NCBI RefSeq assembly: GCF_019551475.1
Contig: NZ_CP047159.1
Location: forward strand, 434,001-498,000
Origin: Prevotella sp. Rep29
GTDB lineage: Bacteria > Bacteroidota > Bacteroidia > Bacteroidales > Bacteroidaceae
Length of the DNA stretch: 64,000 bases
Reading direction: 5' to 3'
In this document: positions 1 through 8,385 of the stretch, piece after piece
How positions within the stretch are numbered: position 1 is the first letter of the stretch
Layout: each line of letters starts with the position of its first letter
The notes under the pieces: generated by a model
What the model saw: the letters and a program-made list of their open reading frames with translations, nothing else
Databases searched by the model: none
What the model was told of the DNA's origin: nothing
Made by a program: the position numbers and the translations under genes

Positions 1-1
1 T

Positions 2-262
2 TGCCTTGACCGCACGATAGCCCGCATTGAGACGGCAGTGCTCAATGCGTTGGAGAACACACCGCCGGAGCTCTATGCAGACATCGTACACAACGGCATC
101 TATCTGACAGGTGGCGGTGCACTCCTCCGCGGACTGGCACGTCGTCTGAGCGACAAGATCAACATTGAGTTCCATATCGCCGAAGACCCGTTGCACTGTG
201 TGGCGAAGGGTGCCGGCATTGCTTTGAACAATGTTGACCGCTTCTCGTTCCTGATGCGATAA
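2..262 (+). CDS. mreB: Rod shape-determining protein MreB, C-terminal end (partial)
   Basis: Only the last 86 codons are in the window; the reading frame is open from base 2. The segment LTGGGALLRGL is the conserved C-terminal nucleotide-binding loop of the actin-like MreB family, followed by the usual IAEDPLHCVAKGAG stretch. MreB forms membrane-associated filaments that guide lateral wall synthesis. mreC, mreD, mrdA and rodA follow on the same strand, which is the standard elongasome order and supports the call. Confidence 0.93.
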   Translation, partial: CLDRTIARIETAVLNALENTPPELYADIVHNGIYLTGGGALLRGLARRLSDKINIEFHIAEDPLHCVAKGAGIALNNVDRFSFLMR

Positions 263-390
263 GCGGGGTAGTGACAAACGATAAAGGGAGTGAAGGCATT
301 GCGGGATTTTTCTTGCTGCCTTGCTCTTTTTATATGCCGTGGTGAAAACGGCAGCAGTGAAAAACTTTTAGTAGCTCTGTGAGATAGGAT

Positions 391-1266
391 ATGCGTAACC
401 TGATAGAATTTCTGACGAAAAACGTCCACTGGTTCGTCTTCGTTTTGCTCGAAGTAATCAGTGCGGTGCTGCTGTTTCGTTACAACACCTACCAACAGAG
501 CGTCTGGTTCTCGTCGGCAAACTATGTGGCAGGGCAAGTGCGCGAGATAGACTCGAAAGTAGAATCGTTTTTCCATCTGGAACCGATGAACGAGCAGCTC
601 TCTCGCAGGAATCTGGAGTTAGAACATGAAGTCAGCATATTGCGGAAACAGTTGGAAAAACAAGGCGTTCGCGACACGACCTGGGGAGCCGGTTCGCAAG
701 CGGCATTGGCAGGTCAGTTGCAACTCATACCGGCAAAGGTCGTCGATAATTCAGTGAGCCGTCCCAACAACCTCATCACAATAGACAAAGGTACTGCCGA
801 TGGCGTGCGCACGGATATGGGAGTGGCGTGTGGAACGGGTGTCGTAGGCATCGTCTTTCTGGCGTCGTCACACTATTCCGTCGTCATTCCACTGCTCAAT
901 ACGCAATCCAACGTGAGCTGTGCCATCAAAGGCAGAGGCTATTTCGGCTACCTGCACTGGTCGTCGCCGCCATCGGACATCGCCTATCTGGATGATGTCC
1001 CGCGACATGCGAAGTACAAGCGCGGCGACCAGATTGTGACCAGCGGCTATTCATCAGTGTTTCCGCCAGGCATCTTAGTGGGAAAGGTAGGCAGGACCTA
1101 CAATTCGCCCGACGGTCTCTCTTATAGGGTGGAAGTGTTGCTCTCGACCGATTTTGCCCGGCTGCGCGATGTGTTTGTCATCAACGACACATCCAGTGTA
1201 GAACGCCTGCAGTTGCTCCGCGCAGCGCAAGATTCCATCAAGCCCAACCCGCAAGAGAAAAAATAG
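391..1266 (+). CDS. mreC: Rod shape-determining protein MreC
   Basis: A 291-aa protein with a short cytoplasmic N-terminus, one membrane segment around residues 12-30, a coiled coil around 60-95 and a beta-rich periplasmic domain with repeated glycine motifs (GTADGVRTDMGV, GVVGIV, SGYSSVFPPGI). This is the normal MreC plan. MreC links MreB filaments to PBP2 and RodA on the periplasmic side. It lies 128 nt after mreB and 25 nt before mreD, consistent with an operon. Start chosen at the ATG that just precedes the membrane segment. Confidence 0.93.
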   Translation: MRNLIEFLTKNVHWFVFVLLEVISAVLLFRYNTYQQSVWFSSANYVAGQVREIDSKVESFFHLEPMNEQLSRRNLELEHEVSILRKQLEKQGVRDTTWGAGSQAALAGQLQLIPAKVVDNSVSRPNNLITIDKGTADGVRTDMGVACGTGVVGIVFLASSHYSVVIPLLNTQSNVSCAIKGRGYFGYLHWSSPPSDIAYLDDVPRHAKYKRGDQIVTSGYSSVFPPGILVGKVGRTYNSPDGLSYRVEVLLSTDFARLRDVFVINDTSSVERLQLLRAAQDSIKPNPQEKK

Positions 1267-1291
1267 TTTCTAATAAAAAAATGGCTAAGCG

Positions 1292-1801
1292 ATGAAATTA
1301 GAGTTTTTCAAGGACATATTGATTTTCATCATGATTTGTCTGGTGCAGGTGCTTGTGTTGAACCACATCCACCTGCTGAACTGCGCTATGCCGTTGCTCT
1401 ATGTATATTTCGCCCTGCTGTTCCCATACAACTATCCGCGGTGGGCGGTGCTGGTGTGGTGTTTCCTGATGGGATTGGTCATGGATGTTTTTTCCAATAC
1501 GCCAGGCGTGGCAGCCGCCTCAATGACCCTTATCGGACTGTTGCAGCCCATCTTTTTCGGCGCATTCGTACAGCACGATAACCAGGAAGAAGTGAAACCC
1601 CACCTGCGTTCCATGGGCTTTACCGCCTATTTCTCATACGCTGCCGCATTGGTGCTGATCTATTGTGTGGTCTATTTCTCCTTGGAAGCCTTCCATTTCT
1701 TCAACTGGTTGCAGTGGCTGAAGAACATCGGAGGCAGCGCCCTTCTGACGTTGATATTGATATTTGTAATAGAGAGTGTTGTGCGTAAGGATTCAGAATG
1801 A
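1292..1801 (+). CDS. mreD: Rod shape-determining protein MreD
   Basis: A 169-aa, almost wholly hydrophobic protein with about five membrane segments and small hydrophilic ends, the size and profile of MreD. Sequence is poorly conserved in this family, so the call leans on position between mreC and the PBP2 gene. MreD is an inner-membrane partner of MreC. Its stop overlaps the ATG of mrdA by 4 nt, suggesting translational coupling. Confidence 0.88.
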   Translation: MKLEFFKDILIFIMICLVQVLVLNHIHLLNCAMPLLYVYFALLFPYNYPRWAVLVWCFLMGLVMDVFSNTPGVAAASMTLIGLLQPIFFGAFVQHDNQEEVKPHLRSMGFTAYFSYAAALVLIYCVVYFSLEAFHFFNWLQWLKNIGGSALLTLILIFVIESVVRKDSE

Positions 1802-3648
1802 AAGACTATGAACTTGAGAAACGGCGCTATGTGATAGGAGGGGTGGCAATCGTGATTGTTGTCATCTACATCATCCGTCTGTTTGTCCTTCAGATTATGA
1901 GTGAGGACTACAAGAAGAATGCCGACTCAAATGCCTTTCAGAAAAAGATAGAGTTTCCCTCGCGAGGCGTAATTACCGACCGCAACGGGAAACTGCTGGT
2001 GTACAACCAGCCGTCGTATGACATCATGGTCATCATGAACGAGGAGCAGGGACGACTCGATACGGCAGAATTCTGTCGGACGCTGAATATCACGAAAGAA
2101 TACTTTGACAAACGGATGGAGGATATCAAGGACCGCTCGAAGAATCCAGGCTACTCACGCTATACGCAGCAGTTGTTCATGAGCCAGTTGTCCGACACGG
2201 AGTTCAGTGTGTTTCAAGAGAAAATGTTCCGCTTTCCAGGCTTCTATATCCAGAAGCGCAGCATCCGCCAGTACGAATATCCCTATGCCGCCCATGTGTT
2301 GGGCGACGTGGCGGAGGTGTCGCAGTCGGATATTGAAAAAGACGATTATTATCAGCCGGGCGACTATATCGGCAAGCTCGGCATAGAGCGTTATTACGAA
2401 AAGGAACTGCGGGGCGTGAAAGGCGAGCACATCCTGCTTCGCGATGCCCGCGGACGCATTCAGGGCAGTTATCAGAACGGGCGGTTCGATACCCATCCCG
2501 TTCCGGGGAAAGACCTCACGCTGAGCATCGATATTGAATTGCAGGCACTCGGCGAGCGGCTGATGGAAGGAAAGGTGGGGAGCATCGTGGCTATCGAGCC
2601 ATCGACGGGCGAAATCCTCTGTATGGTTTCCTCGCCCACTTATGACCCGCACGTGATGGTCGGCAGGCAGCGCGGACGCAACCATCTGCTCCTTGCAGCC
2701 AATCCGTTGAAGCCGTTGCTCAACCGCTCGATTATGGGATTGTATCCTCCGGGCTCCACGTTCAAGACATCACAGGCACTGACCTTTCTCACCGAAGGCA
2801 TCATCACCCCTTCGACCATGTATTCCTGTCATCGCGGCTTCAACTTCAGAGGACTTCACTTGGGATGTCACGGGCACGGCTCGCCACTCAATCTGGTGCC
2901 GGCAATCGGTACGTCATGCAACGCCTTTTTCTGTTGGGGACTGTATCACATGCTGAGCAACCGAAAGAGATATCATAATCTGAACGAGGCGATGAATACG
3001 TGGCGCGACTACATGGTGAGCATGGGCTTCGGCTATCAGCTGGGAGTGGATTTGCCGGGAGAGAAGCGCGGGCTGATTCCCAATGCGGAATATTACGACG
3101 AGGCTTTCAAAAAGAGCTGGAACCCGCTGGGAATTATCAGCATCTCCATCGGACAGGGCGAGGTGACACTCACACCGCTGCAGATGGCAAATTTAGGTGC
3201 AACGATAGCCAACCGCGGTTATTTCATCACTCCCCATGTGGTGAAAAGTATCAAAGGGCAGCCATTGGATACCCTCTATACGACCAAGCGCTACACGAAA
3301 GCCAATCGTGCAGCCTACGAGCAAGTGGTGGAAGGTATGCGGCGAGCCGTGACCAGCGGAACGTGCCACAGTGCCAATCGTGGCGACTATCTGGTGTGCG
3401 GAAAGACAGGAACGGCACAAAACCGTGGGCGCGACCACTCGGCTTTCATGGGCTTCGCACCGATGAACAATCCGAAGATTGCCGTTGCAGTCTATGTGGA
3501 GAATGGCGGTTTTGGTGCAACGTTCGGCGTACCAATCGGTTCGCTGATGATGGAACAGTATATTAACGGCAAGCTGTCGGCAGGTTCGGAAGCCCGTGCG
3601 AAAGCGATGCAAAGCAGACATCTGGGGTATGGTACGACAACCAGATAA
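1798..3648 (+). CDS. mrdA: Penicillin-binding protein 2 (peptidoglycan transpeptidase of the elongasome)
   Basis: A 616-aa class B penicillin-binding protein. A single N-terminal membrane anchor (about residues 12-32) is followed by the dimerization domain (FPSRGVITDRNGKLL) and the transpeptidase domain. The catalytic motifs are present: STFK near residue 320, SCN near 373 and KTGTA near 535. It cross-links peptidoglycan during side-wall growth and works with RodA, encoded next. The start overlaps mreD by 4 nt and the end overlaps the chosen rodA start by 20 nt. Confidence 0.95.
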   Translation: MKDYELEKRRYVIGGVAIVIVVIYIIRLFVLQIMSEDYKKNADSNAFQKKIEFPSRGVITDRNGKLLVYNQPSYDIMVIMNEEQGRLDTAEFCRTLNITKEYFDKRMEDIKDRSKNPGYSRYTQQLFMSQLSDTEFSVFQEKMFRFPGFYIQKRSIRQYEYPYAAHVLGDVAEVSQSDIEKDDYYQPGDYIGKLGIERYYEKELRGVKGEHILLRDARGRIQGSYQNGRFDTHPVPGKDLTLSIDIELQALGERLMEGKVGSIVAIEPSTGEILCMVSSPTYDPHVMVGRQRGRNHLLLAANPLKPLLNRSIMGLYPPGSTFKTSQALTFLTEGIITPSTMYSCHRGFNFRGLHLGCHGHGSPLNLVPAIGTSCNAFFCWGLYHMLSNRKRYHNLNEAMNTWRDYMVSMGFGYQLGVDLPGEKRGLIPNAEYYDEAFKKSWNPLGIISISIGQGEVTLTPLQMANLGATIANRGYFITPHVVKSIKGQPLDTLYTTKRYTKANRAAYEQVVEGMRRAVTSGTCHSANRGDYLVCGKTGTAQNRGRDHSAFMGFAPMNNPKIAVAVYVENGGFGATFGVPIGSLMMEQYINGKLSAGSEARAKAMQSRHLGYGTTTR

Positions 3649-5098
3649 GCAACCAGGCGTTATCCGTTCGCTCGACTGGTGGACGGTAGCCATCTATCTT
3701 GCCCTCCTCATTTTCGGTTGGGTAAGTGTTTGTGGTGCCAGTTATTCGTTTGGCGATACAGATATTTTCAGTTTGGATTCGCGTTCAGGTATGCAGATTG
3801 TCTGGATTGGAACGTCGATTTGTCTGGGATTTGTGTTGTTGATGCTCGACGACCGTTTCTTCGATACTTTCGCCTATGTGCTGTATGCCTTTATGCTGGT
3901 GCTGCTTTTTGCAACGATATTCAACCCCCACGAGATTAAAGGTTCCCGTTCGTGGCTGGTGCTCGGTCCGGTGCGTCTGCAACCCGCTGAGTTCGCAAAA
4001 TTTGCCACGGCGTTGGCTATCAGTAAGTTCATGAGTACGTATGGCTTTAATATCCATCAGTGGAAGGATTTTGCTGTGGCATGTGCGATTGTGTTGCTGC
4101 CGATGATTTTCATTATCGGTCAGAAGGAGACGGGGTCGGCATTGGTCTATTTGGCATTTTTCCTGATGTTTTATCGGGAAGGGATGACGGGTAGCATCTT
4201 GTTCACGGGCGTGGCGATGGTGGTCTATTTCGTGGTCGGCATTCGCTATGAGGATGTGGTGTTGTGGGACACTCCGACCTCTCTGGGAAAGTTTGTGGTG
4301 CTGTTGCTCGTACAGTTGTTCACGGCAGTCCTTGTCTATCTTTATTGTGATGACCGCAAGAAGGCAAAGATGATAGGTTTGTATGCCGTTGGGTCGGCAT
4401 TGCTCAGTCTGATGTTTTCGGAGTATGTGATACGTTTCGACGTGGTCTGGATACAACTGACGGTGAGCCTTTGCATCATTATATATTTATTGTATCAGGG
4501 CTTAGGCACTCGCATAAAGAATTATTATCTGATAGCAGTGTTTGCCATGGGTTCGATAGCATTTTTCTATTCGGCGAGCTATGTGCTGAACGAGGTGATG
4601 GAGCCGCATCAGCGTGTGCGCATCAATGTGCTTTTAGGCTTGGAGGAAGACTTGGCGGGTGCAGGCTATAACGTGCATCAGAGTGAGATAGCGATTGGTT
4701 CCGGCGGTCTGTTGGGAAAAGGCTTCTTGAATGGGACGCAGACCAAGTTGAAGTTTGTTCCGGAGCAGGATACGGATTTCATTTTCTGCACGGTAGGCGA
4801 GGAAGAAGGTTTCTTCGGTGCTGCGGGCGTGTTGCTGCTTTTCCTTGCATTGATTTTACGGCTGATTAAGTTGGCTGAGCGGCAACCGTTCCGCTTCGGG
4901 CGCGTTTATGGCTATTGCGTGTTGAGCATATTCCTGTTCCATGTCTTTATCAATGTGGGCATGGTGCTGGGTCTGACGCCCGTGATAGGCATTCCGTTAC
5001 CGTTCTTCAGTTATGGCGGTTCGTCACTGTGGGGCTTCACGATACTGCTATTTATATTCCTTCGTATAGACGCCGGGCGCAATCTTGTGAAGGACTGA
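3629..5098 (+). CDS. rodA: Rod shape-determining protein RodA (SEDS glycosyltransferase)
   Basis: A 489-aa polytopic SEDS protein that polymerises glycan strands from lipid II and pairs with PBP2. Family signatures are seen: KGSRSWLVLGPVRLQPAEFAK in the middle, FVPEQDTDFIFCTVGEE, and the C-terminal GIPLPFFSYGGSS. It is longer than E. coli RodA because of an extra membrane region around residues 190-290, common in Bacteroidetes. I chose the ATG at 3629 over the upstream GTG at 3596, since the ATG version begins shortly before the first membrane segment. Confidence 0.94.
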   Translation: MVRQPDKQPGVIRSLDWWTVAIYLALLIFGWVSVCGASYSFGDTDIFSLDSRSGMQIVWIGTSICLGFVLLMLDDRFFDTFAYVLYAFMLVLLFATIFNPHEIKGSRSWLVLGPVRLQPAEFAKFATALAISKFMSTYGFNIHQWKDFAVACAIVLLPMIFIIGQKETGSALVYLAFFLMFYREGMTGSILFTGVAMVVYFVVGIRYEDVVLWDTPTSLGKFVVLLLVQLFTAVLVYLYCDDRKKAKMIGLYAVGSALLSLMFSEYVIRFDVVWIQLTVSLCIIIYLLYQGLGTRIKNYYLIAVFAMGSIAFFYSASYVLNEVMEPHQRVRINVLLGLEEDLAGAGYNVHQSEIAIGSGGLLGKGFLNGTQTKLKFVPEQDTDFIFCTVGEEEGFFGAAGVLLLFLALILRLIKLAERQPFRFGRVYGYCVLSIFLFHVFINVGMVLGLTPVIGIPLPFFSYGGSSLWGFTILLFIFLRIDAGRNLVKD

Positions 5099-5106
5099 TG
5101 CGGTAG

Positions 5107-5577
5107 TCATTCTTTCGTTTCGATTCTCAGTCCGATGTCGGATATTCCTTCCAGGATGTCGCGTCTCATGTTGTGTTGTATGGTGACGTGTATGGAGTCC
5201 CCTTCTTTGAGTGTGACGCTTCTGAATGGCAGTTCCATCTGTGAGATGTTGAGCCCGTTTCCCCTGAGTTGTCCTTGCTCGTCAATTACCTCAAGGTTGA
5301 GCGTGTCGGAAAGCGTCTTGTTTTCCGGATAGATGGTTTGTTGTATGATGAGGCTGAGCATCTGGAAGGGATAGAGGTCGGTGAGCCTTATTCCGATGTA
5401 TTGCTGGCAGGTAGCCGCGTCTTGCATGGGTGGGACGTGGAAGTTGAGCCGGTTGTTTTTCTTCCATCCCTTGAGATGCGTGTGCTGATAGTCGTTGTAA
5501 ATGGTTGTGTTATGGCACGCAACAGAGAGGACCATAGTGGCAATGACAACCATTATGAATGCCGTTTTTTGCTTCAT
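5107..5577 (-). CDS. gldH: GldH-family lipoprotein
   Basis: A 156-aa protein with a lipoprotein signal (lipobox LSVAC near residue 21). Length, lipobox and the beta-rich remainder (NRLNFHVPP, YPFQMLSLIIQQTIYP) fit GldH, a Bacteroidetes lipoprotein first described in gliding motility but widespread in non-gliding Bacteroidales. Its molecular role is unknown. I chose the ATG at 5577; an ATG at 5610 would add residues ahead of the signal peptide. It lies 38 nt after the RicT-like gene and probably shares its transcript with it and holB. Confidence 0.75.
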   Translation of the reverse strand: MKQKTAFIMVVIATMVLSVACHNTTIYNDYQHTHLKGWKKNNRLNFHVPPMQDAATCQQYIGIRLTDLYPFQMLSLIIQQTIYPENKTLSDTLNLEVIDEQGQLRGNGLNISQMELPFRSVTLKEGDSIHVTIQHNMRRDILEGISDIGLRIETKE

Positions 5578-5615
5578 ACCGTGTCTTGGCAGATGGGCTT
5601 GCTCTGTCATGATGG

Positions 5616-6755
5616 TTATTTTTTTTCCGGCTTTTGGTCTTGTCTCGGAGGTCTTTTTTTGTTTTTCTTCTTTTTCTTTTTGGTCTTGTCGAATCGTGTG
5701 ATGCTCTCCCCGGCGAGCAGGTCAACGCTTTTTGTCGTTCCGCCTTGGTCCTGTTTTCCGGAGAGTGTCTGCGGTTTCTCTCCGTTTTTGTTCATCTCGA
5801 CGATTTCTTTGGCTCTTTCAGCAGTGATGGTTTCGAGGTTGGCAGCAATCTTTTTGTCGGTAGAGTAGGTTGCCAGTCCTGCGAGAATATCTTTCTTGAA
5901 AAGATAGTAGTCGTTGTCGGCTGTCTGCAGCACGGCATCTCTTTCCGGGAATTTGCGGATGGCTTCCATGTAGTTGTCCACCTCGTAGTTGAGGCAGCAT
6001 TTGAGTTTTGCGCACATTCCCGCGAGTTTTTGCGGGTTGAGTGAGATGTCTTGGTATCTTGCTGCTCCTGTTGTGACGCTGATGAAGTTCTTCATCCATG
6101 TGGCGCAGCACAACTCCCTTCCGCACGGACCTGTTCCTCCGATGCGTCCTGCCTCCTGTCTGGCACCGATTTGTTTCATCTCGATGCGCACGTGGAAGGT
6201 GTCGGCGAGCACTTTGATGAGTTGTCTGAAATCGACTCTTTCGTCGGCGATGTAATAGAAGATGGCTTTATTGCCGTCGCCTTGGTATTCGACGTCTCCG
6301 ATTTTCATGTCCAGTCCGAGGTCTTTTGCTATTTGCCGGCTCTGTATCATCGTGTCGTGTTCGCGCTTCTTTGCCTCGTGGTATTTGTCCATGTCCGACT
6401 GCTTGGCATGTCTGTATATGCGCTTGATTTCTTCTTCAGACTTGAGGTTGGCTTTTTTTATCTGCAACTTGACGAGCTGTCCCGTGAGTGTGACCACTCC
6501 GATGTCGTGTCCGGGACTTGCCTCTACGGCGACAATGTCTCCCTTCTTCAGGTCGAGCTGGTTGATGTTGTGGTAATATCCCTTTCGTGTGTTTTTGAAT
6601 TGCACCTCAACGAGGTCGGTCGATTCGTTGTTTCCGGGCACATCGGCGAGCCAGTCGTAGGTGTTGAGCTGTTTGTCCTGCCTTCCCACCCCCTTGTGTG
6701 AGAGCCCTCTGGCGCATCCGTTGCATATTTTGAATTTCATGTTCTTGTAGTCCAT
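5616..6755 (-). CDS. ricT: PSP1 domain protein, RicT/YaaT-like
   Basis: A 379-aa protein with a PSP1 domain in the first two-thirds. The conserved cysteine cluster is visible (GPCGRELCCATW and MCAKLKCCLNYE), as in RicT, where such cysteines help hold an iron-sulfur cluster. In Bacillus RicT joins RicA and RicF in an RNA-processing complex, but its role in Bacteroidetes is not established. An N-terminal CNGCARG motif is extra. The C-terminus is a very lysine-rich tail (residues about 350-379) that could bind nucleic acid. It lies 14 nt after holB, as is usual in this phylum. Confidence 0.85.
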   Translation of the reverse strand: MDYKNMKFKICNGCARGLSHKGVGRQDKQLNTYDWLADVPGNNESTDLVEVQFKNTRKGYYHNINQLDLKKGDIVAVEASPGHDIGVVTLTGQLVKLQIKKANLKSEEEIKRIYRHAKQSDMDKYHEAKKREHDTMIQSRQIAKDLGLDMKIGDVEYQGDGNKAIFYYIADERVDFRQLIKVLADTFHVRIEMKQIGARQEAGRIGGTGPCGRELCCATWMKNFISVTTGAARYQDISLNPQKLAGMCAKLKCCLNYEVDNYMEAIRKFPERDAVLQTADNDYYLFKKDILAGLATYSTDKKIAANLETITAERAKEIVEMNKNGEKPQTLSGKQDQGGTTKSVDLLAGESITRFDKTKKKKKKNKKRPPRQDQKPEKK

Positions 6756-6769
6756 AGATGTGATGTTTT

Positions 6770-7909
6770 TTATTTCTTTCTGATTAATATGATGAGTTGC
6801 AGAGCCATATCGTAGAATAAGATTTTTGGGTTTGCGTTTTGCGTTATCTCCGGTATGGTTCGCTGCATTTGTTCTGTGATTTGTATGACGTTAGCCTCGT
6901 TGATGAAGGGTGCGAATTTGCTGGCGAAGTTTTCTTCATCCTGTGTCATGTATGACAGTTGCGGCTGGTTGAAATTATACATGAAATTCTCCCTGACCAT
7001 GTGCAGGAAATATTCCATCATTCGTTTTTGTTTTTCTCTTCCGAGCGAAGCAACGTTTTCAGACCATGTCTTAAGTTCTCCGAGCTGTTTGGTGTATGTG
7101 AGTCTCATGAGTGAGATGAACAGTTCGAGGAAGTGGCGTTTTTCGTTTTCTGAATCGAGTTCTTCGAGCGCTTTGAGCCAATTCCCGTTTGCCATCCGTG
7201 CTATTCTTGTTGCGTTTTGCTCGTCAATTCCCCGTTGCTTTATGAGCGCCTTCTTTATTTCTTCCTGTTGGATGGCTTTGATGTATATCTGCTGTGTCCT
7301 GCTCCTGATGGTCTCGATGATTTTCTCGGGTTCCTCGGGCACGAGTATGAACACCGTTCGTGGTGTCGGCTCTTCAAGCAGTTTGAGCATCTTGTTTGCG
7401 CACTCGGCATTCATCTTTTCGGGCAACCAGATGATGGCAACCTTATATCCTCCCTGTGAGGCAGTGAGTGAAAGCTTTCTTGTCAGCAAGTCGCTCTCGC
7501 CTACATATATCTTGGTTTGCTGGTTTTCTACTCCGATTGTTCCCGTCCATTGGTTGAGTGTGAAGTAGGGTCCTTGTTTGATGAATTGTAGCCAGTCTTT
7601 CATGAAGTCGTCGCTGGTGACTTTGTGGTCAGCACTCATGCTCTTCGTCTTGAAGACGGGGAAGCTGAAGTGCAGGTCGGGGTGCTCGAGCTTTCGCACC
7701 ATTGCCACGCTGTTGCGCTCTTTGTCAGCGATTTGCGTCTCATCCTCTCTTTCTCCGAGCAGATAGGATGCGAAAGCGATGGCAAGTGCCATTTTTCCCG
7801 CACCTTGCGGTCCGCAAATCATGATGGCATGTGGCACCCGCTGCTGGTCAGCGAGTTGCCGCAATCTTTCTGCGACCTGCTGTTGTCCTATGACTTCACT
7901 GAATTTCAT
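6770..7909 (-). CDS. holB: DNA polymerase III delta' subunit (clamp loader)
   Basis: A 379-aa AAA+ protein. It opens with the typical delta' start (VIGQQQVAERLR), followed by the P-loop GPQGAGKM and a DEXX-like region (IIWLPEKMNAECANKMLKLLEEP) that matches clamp-loader subunits. The sensor region ETIRSRTQQIYI follows. It acts in loading the sliding clamp during replication. It is first of a three-gene minus-strand unit with the RicT-like gene and gldH. A clear Bacteroidetes -7 box lies just upstream. Confidence 0.9.
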   Translation of the reverse strand: MKFSEVIGQQQVAERLRQLADQQRVPHAIMICGPQGAGKMALAIAFASYLLGEREDETQIADKERNSVAMVRKLEHPDLHFSFPVFKTKSMSADHKVTSDDFMKDWLQFIKQGPYFTLNQWTGTIGVENQQTKIYVGESDLLTRKLSLTASQGGYKVAIIWLPEKMNAECANKMLKLLEEPTPRTVFILVPEEPEKIIETIRSRTQQIYIKAIQQEEIKKALIKQRGIDEQNATRIARMANGNWLKALEELDSENEKRHFLELFISLMRLTYTKQLGELKTWSENVASLGREKQKRMMEYFLHMVRENFMYNFNQPQLSYMTQDEENFASKFAPFINEANVIQITEQMQRTIPEITQNANPKILFYDMALQLIILIRKK

Positions 7910-7935
7910 CTTTCGCTAAGTTGCTCTTTCGTCTG

Positions 7936-7943
7936 CAAATTTA
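7936..7943 (-). promoter_or_regulatory. Bacteroidetes -7 box for holB operon
   Basis: Minus-strand TAAATTTG, matching the TAnnTTTG consensus, ends about 26 nt before the holB ATG. It gives a short leader and supports the start chosen at 7909. Confidence 0.7.
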
Positions 7944-8059
7944 CGAAAAAAAAATGTTTTTCGTTCTTAATCTGAAGAAATATCTTTGGGAACGCAAATT
8001 CAATGAAAATTCCATGAGAATGACCTGCAAAATACACCTGCATAAACATACGGAAAAGG

Positions 8060-8251
8060 GCGTATAAATATACGGTTGAACTTTCGCTTTCCAAAAGTTG
8101 AACTTTTGCACTCTAAAAGTTCAACTTTCACCTCCTAAAAGTTCAACTTTTGCAAGCTAAAAGTTGAACTTTTGGAAAGCACCTCTTAATGTGTTGAATT
8201 CCAGAAGTTTACAAAACGTGCTTCCGTCGCTCCACTCTCGCATAAATATAC
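8060..8251. repeat. Variable-core palindrome array, copy 1
   Basis: An intergenic block starting and ending with an ATAAATATAC-type motif. Inside are four 15-nt near-palindromes of the form AAAAGTT(G/C)AACTTTT plus a half unit GTTGAACTTTC. The whole block aligns without gaps to 63275-63466, about 55 kb away. The outer parts are well conserved while the centre of each palindrome differs between copies (GAAC/CAAC here; GGAC/CCCC there). No coding frame explains it. It lies between the divergent promoter region of holB and the 3' end of sprA. Confidence 0.75.
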
Positions 8252-8280
8252 AAAAGCGGGAATGTGCTGTGGAGGGGATT

Positions 8281-8385
8281 TTGGGGAGCTCTGGGAGTGA
8301 CGGGAACACTATGATCTCTGGGAGCACTGGGAGTACTAACTCTAACCATATTTATCAATTGTCAATTATCAATTGTCAATTATCT
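8281..8385. repeat. Short intergenic repeats (CTGGGAG and AATTGTCAATTA units)
   Basis: Three CTGGGAG-type units lie within about 50 nt, then two tandem copies of AATTGTCAATTATC. The first set recurs in inverse orientation near 62920 in the other repeat-rich spacer. The block ends inside the last codons of sprA. No gene is seen in 8252-8379. Confidence 0.5.

Noticed and set aside
8060..8251. Palindrome array considered as a CRISPR array
   Set aside because: Units are about 15 nt, palindromic and separated by only a few bases. There are no unique spacers of constant length and no cas genes nearby.
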